A stretch of 64,000 nucleotides of DNA from Algoriphagus halophilus (GTDB lineage: Bacteria > Bacteroidota > Bacteroidia > Cytophagales > Cyclobacteriaceae), in assembly GCF_900129785.1 (NCBI RefSeq), contig NZ_FSRC01000001.1:1550001-1614000 (forward strand), read 5' to 3'. The translations under genes were made by a program, and so were the position numbers. Shown here piece after piece: positions 55,347-64,000 of the stretch. Each line of letters begins with the position of its first letter. Position 1 is the first letter of the stretch. The notes under the pieces were generated by a model. It had not been told where the DNA came from, ran no database searches, and was given only the letters and a program-made list of their open reading frames with translations.

Positions 55347-57374
55347 ATGACTGAGAAAAGTAATGATTTGTCCGGCAAGGACAAGGTGACCCAAACCTCC
55401 AAAAATGAAGAGGTAAAGGGTATTGAAAAAGAAACAAAAGTAGAATCTACAGAAGAAACTTCTGATGAGCCAGTTGCTGCTGAAGCAGAAACTAGCGAAG
55501 AGGTGAAAGCTGAAGAAAAAACTACAGAAACTGCCCCTTCACCTACGGCTGAGCCCCTTAGTGAGCCGGCATCTGATATCACGGGTGCCGAAGAAAAAGT
55601 TGAGGAGACTGCAAAAGTAGAAGAAACCTCCTCAGAAGAAGAGGACGAAGAGGACCAGGAGGAAGAAGAACATGAAGAGGAAATAGACCTGTCTTCACTT
55701 TCCAAAATTCAATTAGTTAAGCTAATCAAAGAAAAGTCTCAACAAGGAAATGTGTTGAAACTGGATAAATTGGTGCATGAAATCAAAGCTGCCTTTGATG
55801 AATTTATCCATAAGGAAAGAGATGAGGCCTTGGCAAAATTTAAAGAAGAGGGAGGAACTGAGGATGATTTTGACTTTAGACCAAGCGAGGAAGAGAAGGA
55901 ATTCAATAAATATTATTACGAGTTTAAAAAGCAGGTAAATACAATCCGAAAAGATGCTGAAAAGCAAAAAGAGGAAAATTTAGCTGCTAAAAATGAATTG
56001 CTGAATAAGTTGAGAGAGCATGTAGATGGAGAGGAGACTACTCTGAGCATGGCCTCTATCAAAGCGATTCAAGAAGAATGGAAATCTATAGGTCCTGTTC
56101 CAGCTTCTCAAAATAGAAGCCTATGGGCAAGCTATAATGCCTTGATGGATCGTTTTTACGATAACCGAAGCATTTATTTTGAATTAAAAGAGCTTGACCG
56201 TAAAAAGAACCTAGAAAGTAAGATTGAACTTTGCGAAAAAGCGGAAGCTTTGAAGGATGTGAAGGACTTGAAAGATGCCATCAAATCCTTAAATGAACTG
56301 CATGAGGAATTCAAGCATATAGGTCCTGTTCCAAGAGATGAACAAGAAGATCTTTGGCAACGATTCAAAGCTGCATCAGATGCAGTCTATGACAGAAGAA
56401 AGGAATATTACGAAGGTCAAAAAGAAGTTTTCCAAAAGAACCAGGTCGAGAAAGAAGCCTTAATAAAGAAACTGGAGGCATTCACTGATTTTAAAGCAGA
56501 GCGAATTAAGGATTGGAATACCAAGACAAAAGAGATTTTGGAAATTCAGAAATCTTGGGAAAAAATCGGTCCGGTTCCCAAAGAATCAGGAAAGGAAATC
56601 AATAAGTCTTTCTGGAGTTCATTTAAGCAATTCTTTCATAACAAGAACCTTTTCTTTAAGGAACTTGATGAAATCAGAGCAACCAATCAAGCCAAAGCGG
56701 AGGAGTTAATTGCAAAAGCTGAGGCATTGATGAATAATACAGATTGGCAAAATACAGCCAATCAATTGGTCAAATTACAGCAGGATTGGAAGAAGTTGGG
56801 TCCTACTCCTGAGAAGAGCAGAGATGCCCTTTATAAGAAGTTTAAGACCGCTTGTGATACCTTCTTTGATAATAGAAGAAATGCCAATAAGCAGAATAAT
56901 GCGGAGTTTGAAGCCAATTTGCTGAAGAAGCAAGAAGTGATCAAGGAAATTGAAGCTGCGAAAGATGCTTCTGAAGATAATCTGACTGCCTTAGTTGGTA
57001 AGTTCAATGAACTTGGATTTGTTCCTAGAAAAAACATGAAGGAAATTCAAGCACAGTTCAAAGCCGCAGTTGATGTGTATTTGGAGAAGTTGGATCCAGA
57101 TTTTGACAGGGAAGATTTCTTATTCAGATTAAACTTGAACAAGATTCAATCAGATCCTAATGCCTCGAAGACACTGAATAAAAAGGAACACGGAATTCGT
57201 AAGCAGATTGCCGACCTTGAAAACAACATTGTTTTATGGAAAAATAATCTTGAGTTTTTCGCGGCTTCTAAAACTGCGGATAAGTTGAAAGATCAATTTG
57301 ACGTGAAGATCCAAAAAGCGGAAGAAGAAATCGATAAATTAAAGAAAAAGCTTTCCATCATTAGGGAGTTTTAA
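55347..57374 (+). CDS. Acidic DUF349-repeat protein
   Basis: A 675-residue cytoplasmic protein. Residues ~1-110 are low complexity, rich in Glu, Thr and Ala (VESTEETSDEPVAAEAETSE). About residues 215-600 carry repeated DUF349 units, each with 'EWKSIGPVP...LW..Y', 'EFKHIGPVPRDEQEDLWQRF', 'SWEKIGPVP...FWSSF', 'DWKKLGPTPEKS' and 'ELGFVPRKN', followed by a C-terminal coiled coil. Long charged helices suggest a scaffold or RNA-associated protein. Common in Bacteroidota, but no role is proven. Confidence 0.88.
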   Translation: MTEKSNDLSGKDKVTQTSKNEEVKGIEKETKVESTEETSDEPVAAEAETSEEVKAEEKTTETAPSPTAEPLSEPASDITGAEEKVEETAKVEETSSEEEDEEDQEEEEHEEEIDLSSLSKIQLVKLIKEKSQQGNVLKLDKLVHEIKAAFDEFIHKERDEALAKFKEEGGTEDDFDFRPSEEEKEFNKYYYEFKKQVNTIRKDAEKQKEENLAAKNELLNKLREHVDGEETTLSMASIKAIQEEWKSIGPVPASQNRSLWASYNALMDRFYDNRSIYFELKELDRKKNLESKIELCEKAEALKDVKDLKDAIKSLNELHEEFKHIGPVPRDEQEDLWQRFKAASDAVYDRRKEYYEGQKEVFQKNQVEKEALIKKLEAFTDFKAERIKDWNTKTKEILEIQKSWEKIGPVPKESGKEINKSFWSSFKQFFHNKNLFFKELDEIRATNQAKAEELIAKAEALMNNTDWQNTANQLVKLQQDWKKLGPTPEKSRDALYKKFKTACDTFFDNRRNANKQNNAEFEANLLKKQEVIKEIEAAKDASEDNLTALVGKFNELGFVPRKNMKEIQAQFKAAVDVYLEKLDPDFDREDFLFRLNLNKIQSDPNASKTLNKKEHGIRKQIADLENNIVLWKNNLEFFAASKTADKLKDQFDVKIQKAEEEIDKLKKKLSIIREF

Positions 57375-57473
57375 ATTTTTCTCTCTCATAATTAAGGAGA
57401 TAGAAAAAATCTTTTAACAGGGTTTGGAGCGAAATATAGCATGGCCTATATTTGCAGCACGTTAAAGGAACAA

Positions 57474-57546
<73 letters not shown>

Positions 57547-57557
57547 CTGAAACGACA

Positions 57558-57589
57558 AAAACCACTCGCTAATCCGAGTGGTTTTTTTG
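57558..57589 (+). terminator. Terminator of tRNA-Thr
   Basis: Stem AAACCACTCG/CGAGTGGTTT with loop CTAATC, followed by T-run. Confidence 0.9.
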
Positions 57590-57766
57590 TTTTAGGAGGG
57601 GGGTGGTAAGGGAGCAGGGCAGGGGATTGGCAATGCATTTATTTTTCTATCTAACTCCATCAATAAATTCCAGAAGACTTAATGGAACCTATTTCTCAGT
57701 ACTTTTTTTCCTTCCATTGGATGATTTTATTTTTTCGGTAGACGCATTCATGCAATAATCCTATAA
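57590..57766. other. Intergenic region before the dehydrogenase gene
   Basis: About 180 bp with a short G-rich segment and no recognisable gene or RNA, ending at a promoter-like element. Confidence 0.3.
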
Positions 57767-57797
57767 TTTGTACACGCATTAAGAGTTTGTATATTTC
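57767..57797 (+). promoter_or_regulatory. Bacteroidota-type promoter of the dehydrogenase-cytochrome gene
   Basis: TTTG (57767-57770), exactly 19 bp, then TATATTTC (57790-57797), one base from the TAnnTTTG consensus. It lies 28 bp before the chosen start. Confidence 0.6.
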
Positions 57798-57824
57798 GAT
57801 GTCTTACATACCCCTTTATAGTTG

Positions 57825-60515
57825 ATGAGTTTCTTTACCAAATCGGCTTTATTTGCCATTTCTTCCATCCTAGTTTTTTCAGCTTGTGAACCTGAGAGAT
57901 CTCCATTTGATGTTTCTCCCTCTGAATCCATGGATCCAAAACGTCTGGAGCCTCCATTTCCTGAAGTAGCGCTTCCCGAAGGAATAGATTTGGAATCTCC
58001 TACTTGGAAAGGGATAGATCTTTCACCTACTGCTCCCGTTGTTCCGGTGTCTGCCAATGAGGAAAAGAAATCATTTGTGCTGAAACCAGGATTTCATATG
58101 GACCCGGTTTTATCAGAGCCTCAAATCAGGGAACCTGCCGCGATCCAATTTGATGGAAACGGAAGAATGTATGTACTGGAACTTCGCACGTATATGCAGG
58201 ACATCGATGCCAATGGTGAATTGATGCCTACTTCCCGAATTTCCAGATGGGAGGACACAGACAATGACGGAGTATATGAAACAGGAGTGGTATTCTTGGA
58301 TAGCTTGGTTTTCCCAAGATATGTGGTTCCTTTCGGTCCTAATGCAATTTTATCCATGGAGTCCAATGAGGATCATGTATACAAGTTTACAGATGTAGAC
58401 GGAGACGGTAAGGCAGATAAGAAAGAGCTCTTTGCCTCAGGATTGGGCCGATCAGGGAATGTAGAGCATCAGACCAGCTTTCTTACCTGGGCATTGGACA
58501 ATTGGATGTACAGTACCTATAATTCAAAAAGGATTCGATGGACACCTGATGGGGTGATCCAGGAACCAAGTGGAAATCCTTGGGGGCAATGGGGGGTGAC
58601 CCAGGATAACTATGGGAAACTATGGTTTCAAGATGGAGCAGGAGGAGTACCGCAAGGTTTTCAGTTCCCTATTGCCTATGGAAACTTTAGTGTGAAAGGC
58701 CAGTGGAAAGACGGGTTTCGTATTCCTTATAGCTTAATCAAATTAGCAGACTTCCAACCCGGAATGAAAGAAGCAAATCCTGATGGGTCTTTGAATAATG
58801 TAACTGGAGCCGCAGGTAGTGATGTTTACAGAGGTGATAGACTCCCAAAAGAATTGGTGGGACAATATTTCTATGGAGAGCCAGTAGGTAGGATTGTCAG
58901 ACAGGTGAATTCTGAAAATGTAGAGGGCTTGACTTATATTCAAAACAGTTACATAGATTCAAAATCAGAGTTTATCCAATCCACTGATCCTTTATTCAGA
59001 CCTGTGGATATGGCCACGGCACCTGATGGGACCTTGTACATTGTTGACATGTACAGAGGAATTATTCAAGAAGGAAACTGGACGCAGGAGGGAAGCTACT
59101 TGAGGACTAAAATCCAACAGTATCAAATGGATGATGTGATTGGAAATGGTAGAATCTGGCGTTTATCCTATGAGGGGATGCCTAGAAATACGGAAAAGCC
59201 AAGAATGTATGAAGAAACCTCAGCGGAGTTGGTGAGACACCTGGAAAATCCAAATGGATGGTGGAGAGATCAGGCCCAGCAAATCATGATTTTGAACCAG
59301 GATAAATCCATTGTGGGAGATTTGGAGAATATGGCCAAAACATCCGATAGTGAATTGGCTAGGATCCATGCACTTTGGACCTTAGAAGGTCTTAATTCCT
59401 TGGACTTAAGTTTGGTAAGAGCACTGATGAAAGACCCTAACCCAAACATCCAGATTCAAGCATTGAAAGCCAGTGAGACGCTCTATAAGTATGGAGAAAA
59501 GAGTTTGGCTTCTGATTACCTAGAGATGGCAAAATCAACCGATCCAAATGTGGTGATTCAAGCCTTGTTTAGTGCCTATATTTTGAAAATTGACCAAGTG
59601 GAAGACTTGATGAAGTCTACCTTAGCTTCTAATCAAGCTCAAGGGGTGCAATTAGTTTCTACCCAGATTCTTGAAAAAATAGAGGAAGCTAAAAAGGCTG
59701 CATCCATAAAATATGCTCCGGAGGAATTGGCATTGTTTACAAAAGGAAAATCCATATTTGATAGTTATTGCTCCACTTGCCATGGCCCCAAAGGATTAGG
59801 GTCTCCTGCTGGAGATGGATTGATTGCTCCTGCATTTTCTGGTTCACAGCGAATCCAAGGTCATCCTGAATATGCGGTTAAGACTCTTTTGCATGGCCTC
59901 ACAGGTGATTTGGAAGGAAAAGAATATGAAGGGGTCATGATTGCTATGAATATGAATGATGACGAGTACATCGCATCTGTGTTATCTTATATTAGAAATG
60001 ATTTCGGTAATGAAGGTAGTTTTATTACCCCTGAATATGTGGGTCAAATTCGGGAGGAGACCAAAGACAGAGATTCTAATTACAGTTTTGACGAATTGAT
60101 CCATGAGGTACCAAAAGCGCTGGCTCCTCAAGATAATTGGATAGCTACGGCAAGTAGCACGGCACTACAAGGGGTAGGTTCTACCAGAGACCCATCTTAT
60201 GCATTTGGTTATAAAGGTTGGAAGACGGAAGAATCCCAAAAACCAGGCATGTGGTATCAAGTGGAGTTACCGGATGAGCATCAGCTTGCTGAAATCCAAT
60301 TTAGTGCTGGCAAAGAAGAATTTCCGGTTGGATATACGGTTTCTATTTCAAAAGATGGGAATAGCTGGACTGAAGTTGCCAAAGAAAGCGGTCAGCCTGG
60401 TTTGAACAATGCGAGATGGAAATCTTCAGAAAACGTAAGGTTTGTGAAAATTGAAAGCACTGAAACTGGAGAGAAACCTTGGTCTATGCGAAGCTTGATT
60501 TTGTATGCCAGGTAA
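57825..60515 (+). CDS. PVC-type dehydrogenase/HEAT/cytochrome c/discoidin fusion lipoprotein
   Basis: ATG at 57825 (896 residues) is chosen over the TTG three bases upstream. A lipoprotein signal (VFSAC) is followed by a beta-propeller dehydrogenase-like domain (about 85-445; DVYRGDRLPKELVGQYF, GTLYIVDMYRG), HEAT-like helical repeats (about 465-615), a c-type cytochrome (C649-S-T-C652-H653) and a discoidin-like F5/8 C-terminal domain (about 755-896). The propeller resembles soluble sugar dehydrogenases, so oxidation of a sugar or polyol with electron transfer to the fused heme is inferred. Located near another cytochrome c lipoprotein. Confidence 0.87.
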   Translation: MSFFTKSALFAISSILVFSACEPERSPFDVSPSESMDPKRLEPPFPEVALPEGIDLESPTWKGIDLSPTAPVVPVSANEEKKSFVLKPGFHMDPVLSEPQIREPAAIQFDGNGRMYVLELRTYMQDIDANGELMPTSRISRWEDTDNDGVYETGVVFLDSLVFPRYVVPFGPNAILSMESNEDHVYKFTDVDGDGKADKKELFASGLGRSGNVEHQTSFLTWALDNWMYSTYNSKRIRWTPDGVIQEPSGNPWGQWGVTQDNYGKLWFQDGAGGVPQGFQFPIAYGNFSVKGQWKDGFRIPYSLIKLADFQPGMKEANPDGSLNNVTGAAGSDVYRGDRLPKELVGQYFYGEPVGRIVRQVNSENVEGLTYIQNSYIDSKSEFIQSTDPLFRPVDMATAPDGTLYIVDMYRGIIQEGNWTQEGSYLRTKIQQYQMDDVIGNGRIWRLSYEGMPRNTEKPRMYEETSAELVRHLENPNGWWRDQAQQIMILNQDKSIVGDLENMAKTSDSELARIHALWTLEGLNSLDLSLVRALMKDPNPNIQIQALKASETLYKYGEKSLASDYLEMAKSTDPNVVIQALFSAYILKIDQVEDLMKSTLASNQAQGVQLVSTQILEKIEEAKKAASIKYAPEELALFTKGKSIFDSYCSTCHGPKGLGSPAGDGLIAPAFSGSQRIQGHPEYAVKTLLHGLTGDLEGKEYEGVMIAMNMNDDEYIASVLSYIRNDFGNEGSFITPEYVGQIREETKDRDSNYSFDELIHEVPKALAPQDNWIATASSTALQGVGSTRDPSYAFGYKGWKTEESQKPGMWYQVELPDEHQLAEIQFSAGKEEFPVGYTVSISKDGNSWTEVAKESGQPGLNNARWKSSENVRFVKIESTETGEKPWSMRSLILYAR

Positions 60516-60540
60516 TGATCTAGTGATTTATATGAAGAGA

Positions 60541-60569
60541 GGTTAGCGATTTTTTCGCTAACCTTTTTT
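60541..60569 (+). terminator. Terminator between the dehydrogenase and sulfatase genes
   Basis: Perfect stem GGTTAGCGA/TCGCTAACC with TTTTT loop and six T on the plus strand, between convergent genes. Confidence 0.88.
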
Positions 60570-62112
60570 ATTGATTACCATACCACCCATTCTGAAAATT
60601 TCCGTCACAGGCGTTCAATAGGGTTTCTTTTAATTCCATTAATTTTTCGGGAAACTTAGTAGCTAAATCATGTTCCTCTTTAAAATCTTCAGGTAAATAA
60701 TACAATTCAAAGGATTCTTTGGGGAGATAAGTTCTAAGCTTCCATCCATCATTGGTAATTAAGGTGGGCCCGGTAAATGAGGAGTACACGACAAATTCAT
60801 GATGGTCATCCTCCTGATTTCCGATTAGTTCTTGATAGAAAGAAATTCCATCGGTTTTGAGATTTCCTTCATAACCAACTACCTCAGCAAGGGTGGCAAG
60901 GAGATCATAATTTGCAATTAACAGATTCGAAACGCTTCCTGCCTCTATTTTGGAAGGCCAGGATGCAATCATCGGTACCCGGATGCCACCTTCCAAATTG
61001 CTTCTTTTTAAGCCTGCTCGACCCCCATTCCCATTAAAAACATCCCCAGCCAAATCACTATAATATTTGTGCTCGTAGTTATCAAAACGTTCACCTGTCT
61101 CCATATTCGTATAGGGCTTTAAGGTTCTACCTTCTTGACTATAATAGATCTCATGACCATTATCTGAGGTAAAAATGACAAGCGTATTCTCTCTCAAATC
61201 CAATTCGTTCAGCTTATCCATGATTTGTCCCACATGATCGTCCAGCAGCTTGACCATGGAGGCATATTCTTTTTCAATTTGAGTCAGCCGATCATCATTA
61301 ATAAAATCTGGGTGAACCTTGGGAATAGAAACCGGACCATGGGGAAGTTGGGTAGGAAAGAATAAGAAAAATGGGTTCTCTTGATTTTCCTCTAAAAAAT
61401 TTAATATACCCTCCATGAAGATATCTTCGGAATACACTTCCTTTCCTTTCATATCCCACCTTTCTTCAAAATGCTCAGGAGTCTCAGGCTCTTTGGACTT
61501 CCCGGCATCCAAATGAGTATTTCTGGGATAGTGGACCATTTTCCTATTTTCAAAAAGGAAAGGTGGATAGAATCCATGTGCTCTAATATGATCTAGGTAT
61601 CCGAGGTAATAATCCCATCCATGCGCTTTCATTTGTTGATCAGTGGCAGAAAAACCCCATTCCAATTTTCCAAATTGAGCAGTTGTATATCCCATTTTTT
61701 GAGCTACTTCACCTAAATAAATAGGATCCTCACCCAAAGTCAACTTGTCGTTTAGTGCACGTTCTATGGAATCCAAATTTGAACTGGTGGCATACTTATA
61801 TGCCCCTCCCTCATTGATTGGAAAACCTTCCTGATGGCTATCATGTAATCCAGTAATCAAAGAAGCCCTGGCAGGAGCACAAAGCATATTAGAATACGCC
61901 CGATTAAACCTGATTCCCTCTTTGGCTAATCGATCAATGTGAGGGGTTGTTATAATCTGCTGCCCTTCTTGTCCCAATAGGCCTATTCCTAAGTCATCCG
62001 CATAAATCAAGATAATATTTGGAGGTGTTAATTCATTTTCCGAGCTATCTTTTTCATTGCAGGAGATGACTATACAAAGACTTGCGATCAAGGAGATGAC
62101 TGATATTTTCAA
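60568..62112 (-). CDS. Sulfatase (arylsulfatase S1 family), lipoprotein
   Basis: A 514-residue lipoprotein (lipobox VISC, Cys18). Metal-binding Asp39-Asp40 in YADDLG and the formylglycine motif C78-A-P-A-R82 followed by LITG identify an active S1 sulfatase; TSDNGHE and the PSKIEAG segment are typical. The Cys form requires an FGE or anaerobic maturase encoded elsewhere. Substrate is likely a sulfated marine polysaccharide, which is inference. Upstream on the same strand is an SGNH hydrolase gene, 80 bp away, possibly one unit. Confidence 0.94.
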   Translation of the reverse strand: MKISVISLIASLCIVISCNEKDSSENELTPPNIILIYADDLGIGLLGQEGQQIITTPHIDRLAKEGIRFNRAYSNMLCAPARASLITGLHDSHQEGFPINEGGAYKYATSSNLDSIERALNDKLTLGEDPIYLGEVAQKMGYTTAQFGKLEWGFSATDQQMKAHGWDYYLGYLDHIRAHGFYPPFLFENRKMVHYPRNTHLDAGKSKEPETPEHFEERWDMKGKEVYSEDIFMEGILNFLEENQENPFFLFFPTQLPHGPVSIPKVHPDFINDDRLTQIEKEYASMVKLLDDHVGQIMDKLNELDLRENTLVIFTSDNGHEIYYSQEGRTLKPYTNMETGERFDNYEHKYYSDLAGDVFNGNGGRAGLKRSNLEGGIRVPMIASWPSKIEAGSVSNLLIANYDLLATLAEVVGYEGNLKTDGISFYQELIGNQEDDHHEFVVYSSFTGPTLITNDGWKLRTYLPKESFELYYLPEDFKEEHDLATKFPEKLMELKETLLNACDGNFQNGWYGNQ

Positions 62113-62192
62113 AATAGGAGGTGATGAAGTTCTTTTTAGATTAGGGCTAACAAGATAGCGACAAGCTTGTTTAAATCAGGGGAACAATAAGC

Positions 62193-62912
62193 TTAATTTG
62201 GGAAGGCCAGAAAGGCTACTTGCAAAGCTCCTAATTTTTCATAACCAGCTTCATTCATATGAATGGGATCCCGGTAAAATTGATCCTGATTATAGAGGTT
62301 GTATCCCCCCAAGGTAAACTGGTCTAGGTAGGGAATACCATGCAATTCACAGATTTGCTTTTGAATTTCTACATACTTTACCATTCCGTTTTCATCAAAA
62401 GGGTCATAGCCACCTCGATTGTTAAATGCCTTGCTTGAAGTGAAAAAATAAATCGTGGCATGGGGATTCAATTCATAGATTTTTTGGATGCAATAATTGA
62501 TGCCTCCAGCCTGTGTGACAAGTTTTTCCTCATCGAAATCATCAAATTCTGTATAGTCTGTGTAGCTTCCAATTGCTCTGTTGTTCGTATAATCATTCGT
62601 TGATGCCCATAGAATATAAATGTCAAAAACGCCTGCTTCATCAACTTGTTGCTGAAGTGATTTCCCTTGTAAAGAAGAAAAACCAGCTCCTCCTACACCA
62701 TAATTGGTCACTGACATTCCCAAACGCTCTTTCCAAAGATCTTTAGCTACTTCACTTGGAGGGATTACGGAAACTGATCCACCAAAAACAGCGACAGACT
62801 TTCCGTAATTAAGGGAATTCTTGATGGGAAGATCTTCTTGGTATTGTTGGGCGGACAAGCCTATCGATGTCAAAAGGAATAAGACAAGGAGGGGAGTTTT
62901 AATGGAAATCAT
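62193..62912 (-). CDS. Secreted SGNH/GDSL hydrolase
   Basis: A 239-residue exported protein (signal peptide ending SAQ). Block I is AVFGGSVSVI with Ser46 in place of the usual GDS, block III is ILWASTNDY (Asn), and block V is DPIHMNEAGY with Asp and His of the catalytic pair. Family members deacetylate or de-esterify carbohydrates and lipids. With the sulfatase it suggests removal of substituents from a polysaccharide; the block I variant leaves some doubt. Confidence 0.85.
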   Translation of the reverse strand: MISIKTPLLVLFLLTSIGLSAQQYQEDLPIKNSLNYGKSVAVFGGSVSVIPPSEVAKDLWKERLGMSVTNYGVGGAGFSSLQGKSLQQQVDEAGVFDIYILWASTNDYTNNRAIGSYTDYTEFDDFDEEKLVTQAGGINYCIQKIYELNPHATIYFFTSSKAFNNRGGYDPFDENGMVKYVEIQKQICELHGIPYLDQFTLGGYNLYNQDQFYRDPIHMNEAGYEKLGALQVAFLAFPN

Positions 62913-63034
62913 AGATTTTCGTTTTGATGAGGGTTCTAATTTGTAGTATCAAACTAATTTTTTTTCACTAACTATATGATGATTCAGGTATTTTTTTCTT
63001 ATTGTATTAATTATAAACAATAACCCATACAACC

Positions 63035-63409
63035 ATGAAAATTAGAGTTACTTTTTTAAGCAGTTTGGTCATTCTGCTAATGATGAGTTTCACTTTTGCA
63101 CCGTCCATTTTAAGTCCCAAGTATTACGAGGGTAAGTGGGAAGTGTTAATTAAAGATACTCCTCAAGGGAATGCAACAATTCCCATGCGATTTGAAACAG
63201 TAGATGAGGTCACTACTGGTTATTTTACGGAGGAGGGTGTAGCAGAAGAGAAAAAGATGTCTTCTGTAAAAATTACAGAGGATGCCCTGTATGCTGCATT
63301 TAATATCAGTGGCTATGATGTTACTCTAAACTTGAAAAAAGTGGATGAAGAAACAGCCAAAGGGGATTTGATGGGGATGTTTGATGCGATAGGTACTAAA
63401 ATGAAATAA
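63035..63409 (+). CDS. Small exported protein of unknown function
   Basis: A 124-residue protein with a signal peptide (MKIRVTFLSSLVILLMMSFTFA) and a beta-rich mature part: YYEGKWEVLIKDTPQGNATI, TTGYFTEEGV, MSSVKITEDALYAAFNI, YDVTLNLKKV. The layout is that of a small lipocalin-like barrel domain. No known family was matched with confidence. Ends at a clear terminator. Confidence 0.75.
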   Translation: MKIRVTFLSSLVILLMMSFTFAPSILSPKYYEGKWEVLIKDTPQGNATIPMRFETVDEVTTGYFTEEGVAEEKKMSSVKITEDALYAAFNISGYDVTLNLKKVDEETAKGDLMGMFDAIGTKMK

Positions 63410-63413
63410 TAAA

Positions 63414-63444
63414 AGAGAGGCAATTATGGTTGCCTCTCTTTTTG
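63414..63444 (+). terminator. Terminator after the small exported protein
   Basis: Perfect stem AGAGAGGCAA/TTGCCTCTCT with loop TTATGG followed by TTTTTG. Confidence 0.9.
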
Positions 63445-63520
63445 TTTAATACCCAACAATTAATCGTTGATTCTAATCAACTTGGTAAGTTCCGCATGTT
63501 TGGAATTTACCTGGATCTTT

Positions 63521-63985
63521 TTAACTAAGGCCCAAGATATATCTTACCATGTCCTTGGCATCCTCTTCACTTAGAGTTGGATGTGGTGGCATAGCTGCTT
63601 CCCCCCAAACACCTGCTCCTCCTTCGATGACCTTAGTAGCAAGCTTGCTGACATTGGCATCATTGTTTTCATATTCAGCAGCGATATCCAGAAATGCTGG
63701 ACCTACCACTTGTCTTTCTTTCATATGACAAGAAAGACAATCTGAATTGGCAATTTTATCTTCGCCAGAAATTGTTTTGCTAGCCTCACTTACTACAGCT
63801 TCTTCTTTCACTTCTTCCACTTCTGGTTCAGAAACTGTTGGTTCTGGCTCTTTAGGAGCTTCTTTTACAACTGGAGTTTCTTTTTCCACTACCACTGCCT
63901 TTTCTTCCTTATTTTCCGCACCACAGGCAACTAAAAGTGCAGCGAGCATGATCATTGCTGACTTTGACAAGATTGTAATTTTCAT
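63521..63985 (-). CDS. Cytochrome c lipoprotein with acidic linker
   Basis: A 154-residue lipoprotein (lipobox VAC, Cys21). A Glu/Pro/Val-rich linker (about 27-70) leads to a class I cytochrome c domain with heme motif C83-L-S-C86-H87 and axial Met132 in AAMPPHP. Resembles periplasmic mono-heme electron carriers (c551/c552-type). It could accept electrons from the fused dehydrogenase-cytochrome at 57825, but no direct evidence ties them. Start is 15 bp from the window edge; complete. Confidence 0.9.
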   Translation of the reverse strand: MKITILSKSAMIMLAALLVACGAENKEEKAVVVEKETPVVKEAPKEPEPTVSEPEVEEVKEEAVVSEASKTISGEDKIANSDCLSCHMKERQVVGPAFLDIAAEYENNDANVSKLATKVIEGGAGVWGEAAMPPHPTLSEEDAKDMVRYILGLS

Positions 63986-64000
63986 TCTATTATTGTATTA

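Overview
The window looks like chromosomal DNA of a Bacteroidota bacterium of the Cytophagales, probably a Cyclobacteriaceae member (Algoriphagus-like; the genus is a guess). Seen directly: a type IX secretion C-terminal sorting domain, a short primary sigma factor, DUF5686, DUF349 and START-like proteins typical of Bacteroidota, a BshB1-type bacillithiol deacetylase, several TTTG/TAnnTTTG-like promoters, few Shine-Dalgarno sites, and an AT-rich composition. Most of the window is ordinary housekeeping sequence; the unusual material is concentrated at about 8.4-16.6 kb and in the metal-transport operon at 16.6-23.2 kb.

Layout. 1-5.5 kb: 3' part of a large secreted beta-helix protein with 13 Ig-like modules, four of them in an exact 291-bp register. 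5.9-9.9 kb: a serine hydrolase, a secreted esterase and a fasciclin lipoprotein. 8.4-16.1 kb: repeat-rich, gene-poor land holding topoisomerase III, three small proteins and five same-orientation copies of a composite palindromic repeat; one copy supplies the end and stop codon of a DoxX-like membrane protein. A degenerate ~21-bp tandem array and a ParD/ParE pair close this region. 16.6-23.0 kb (minus strand): a tightly overlapping seven-gene operon, DtxR/MntR regulator, metal-binding lipoprotein, ATPase, permease fused to a DtxR-like domain, second permease, thioredoxin and mnmE, with three palindromic sites upstream.

23.3-38.3 kb: glycosyltransferase, dapD, TPR lipoprotein, zinc-ribbon protein, DUF4332 protein, HerA-like ATPase, an HI0933-type flavoprotein with an HPt-like partner, a YheT hydrolase, a GltB-like FMN protein, L-2-hydroxyglutarate oxidase, a DUF5686 outer-membrane protein and a beta-propeller lipoprotein. 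38.4-41.7 kb: the classic thrS-infC-rpmI-rplT cluster. 41.8-45.1 kb: a DUF4038 glycosidase-like protein, an Nramp-fold transporter lacking the canonical metal motif, and a CAU tRNA. 45.3-57.5 kb: START-like protein, LptF/G permease, rpsO, pnp, rpoD, trxB, an M23/LysM peptidase, bshB1, pdxH, yqgE, a DUF349 protein and tRNA-Thr. 57.8-64.0 kb: a dehydrogenase/cytochrome c/discoidin fusion, a sulfatase, an SGNH hydrolase, a small exported protein and a cytochrome c lipoprotein.

How they work together: manganese or iron import and its regulation, thiol redox balance (thioredoxin, TrxB, bacillithiol), translation and RNA turnover, and an exported carbohydrate-active set are the coherent themes. No CRISPR array, prophage or complete insertion sequence was seen. 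The best candidates for undescribed biology are the composite repeat family and the permease-DtxR fusion.
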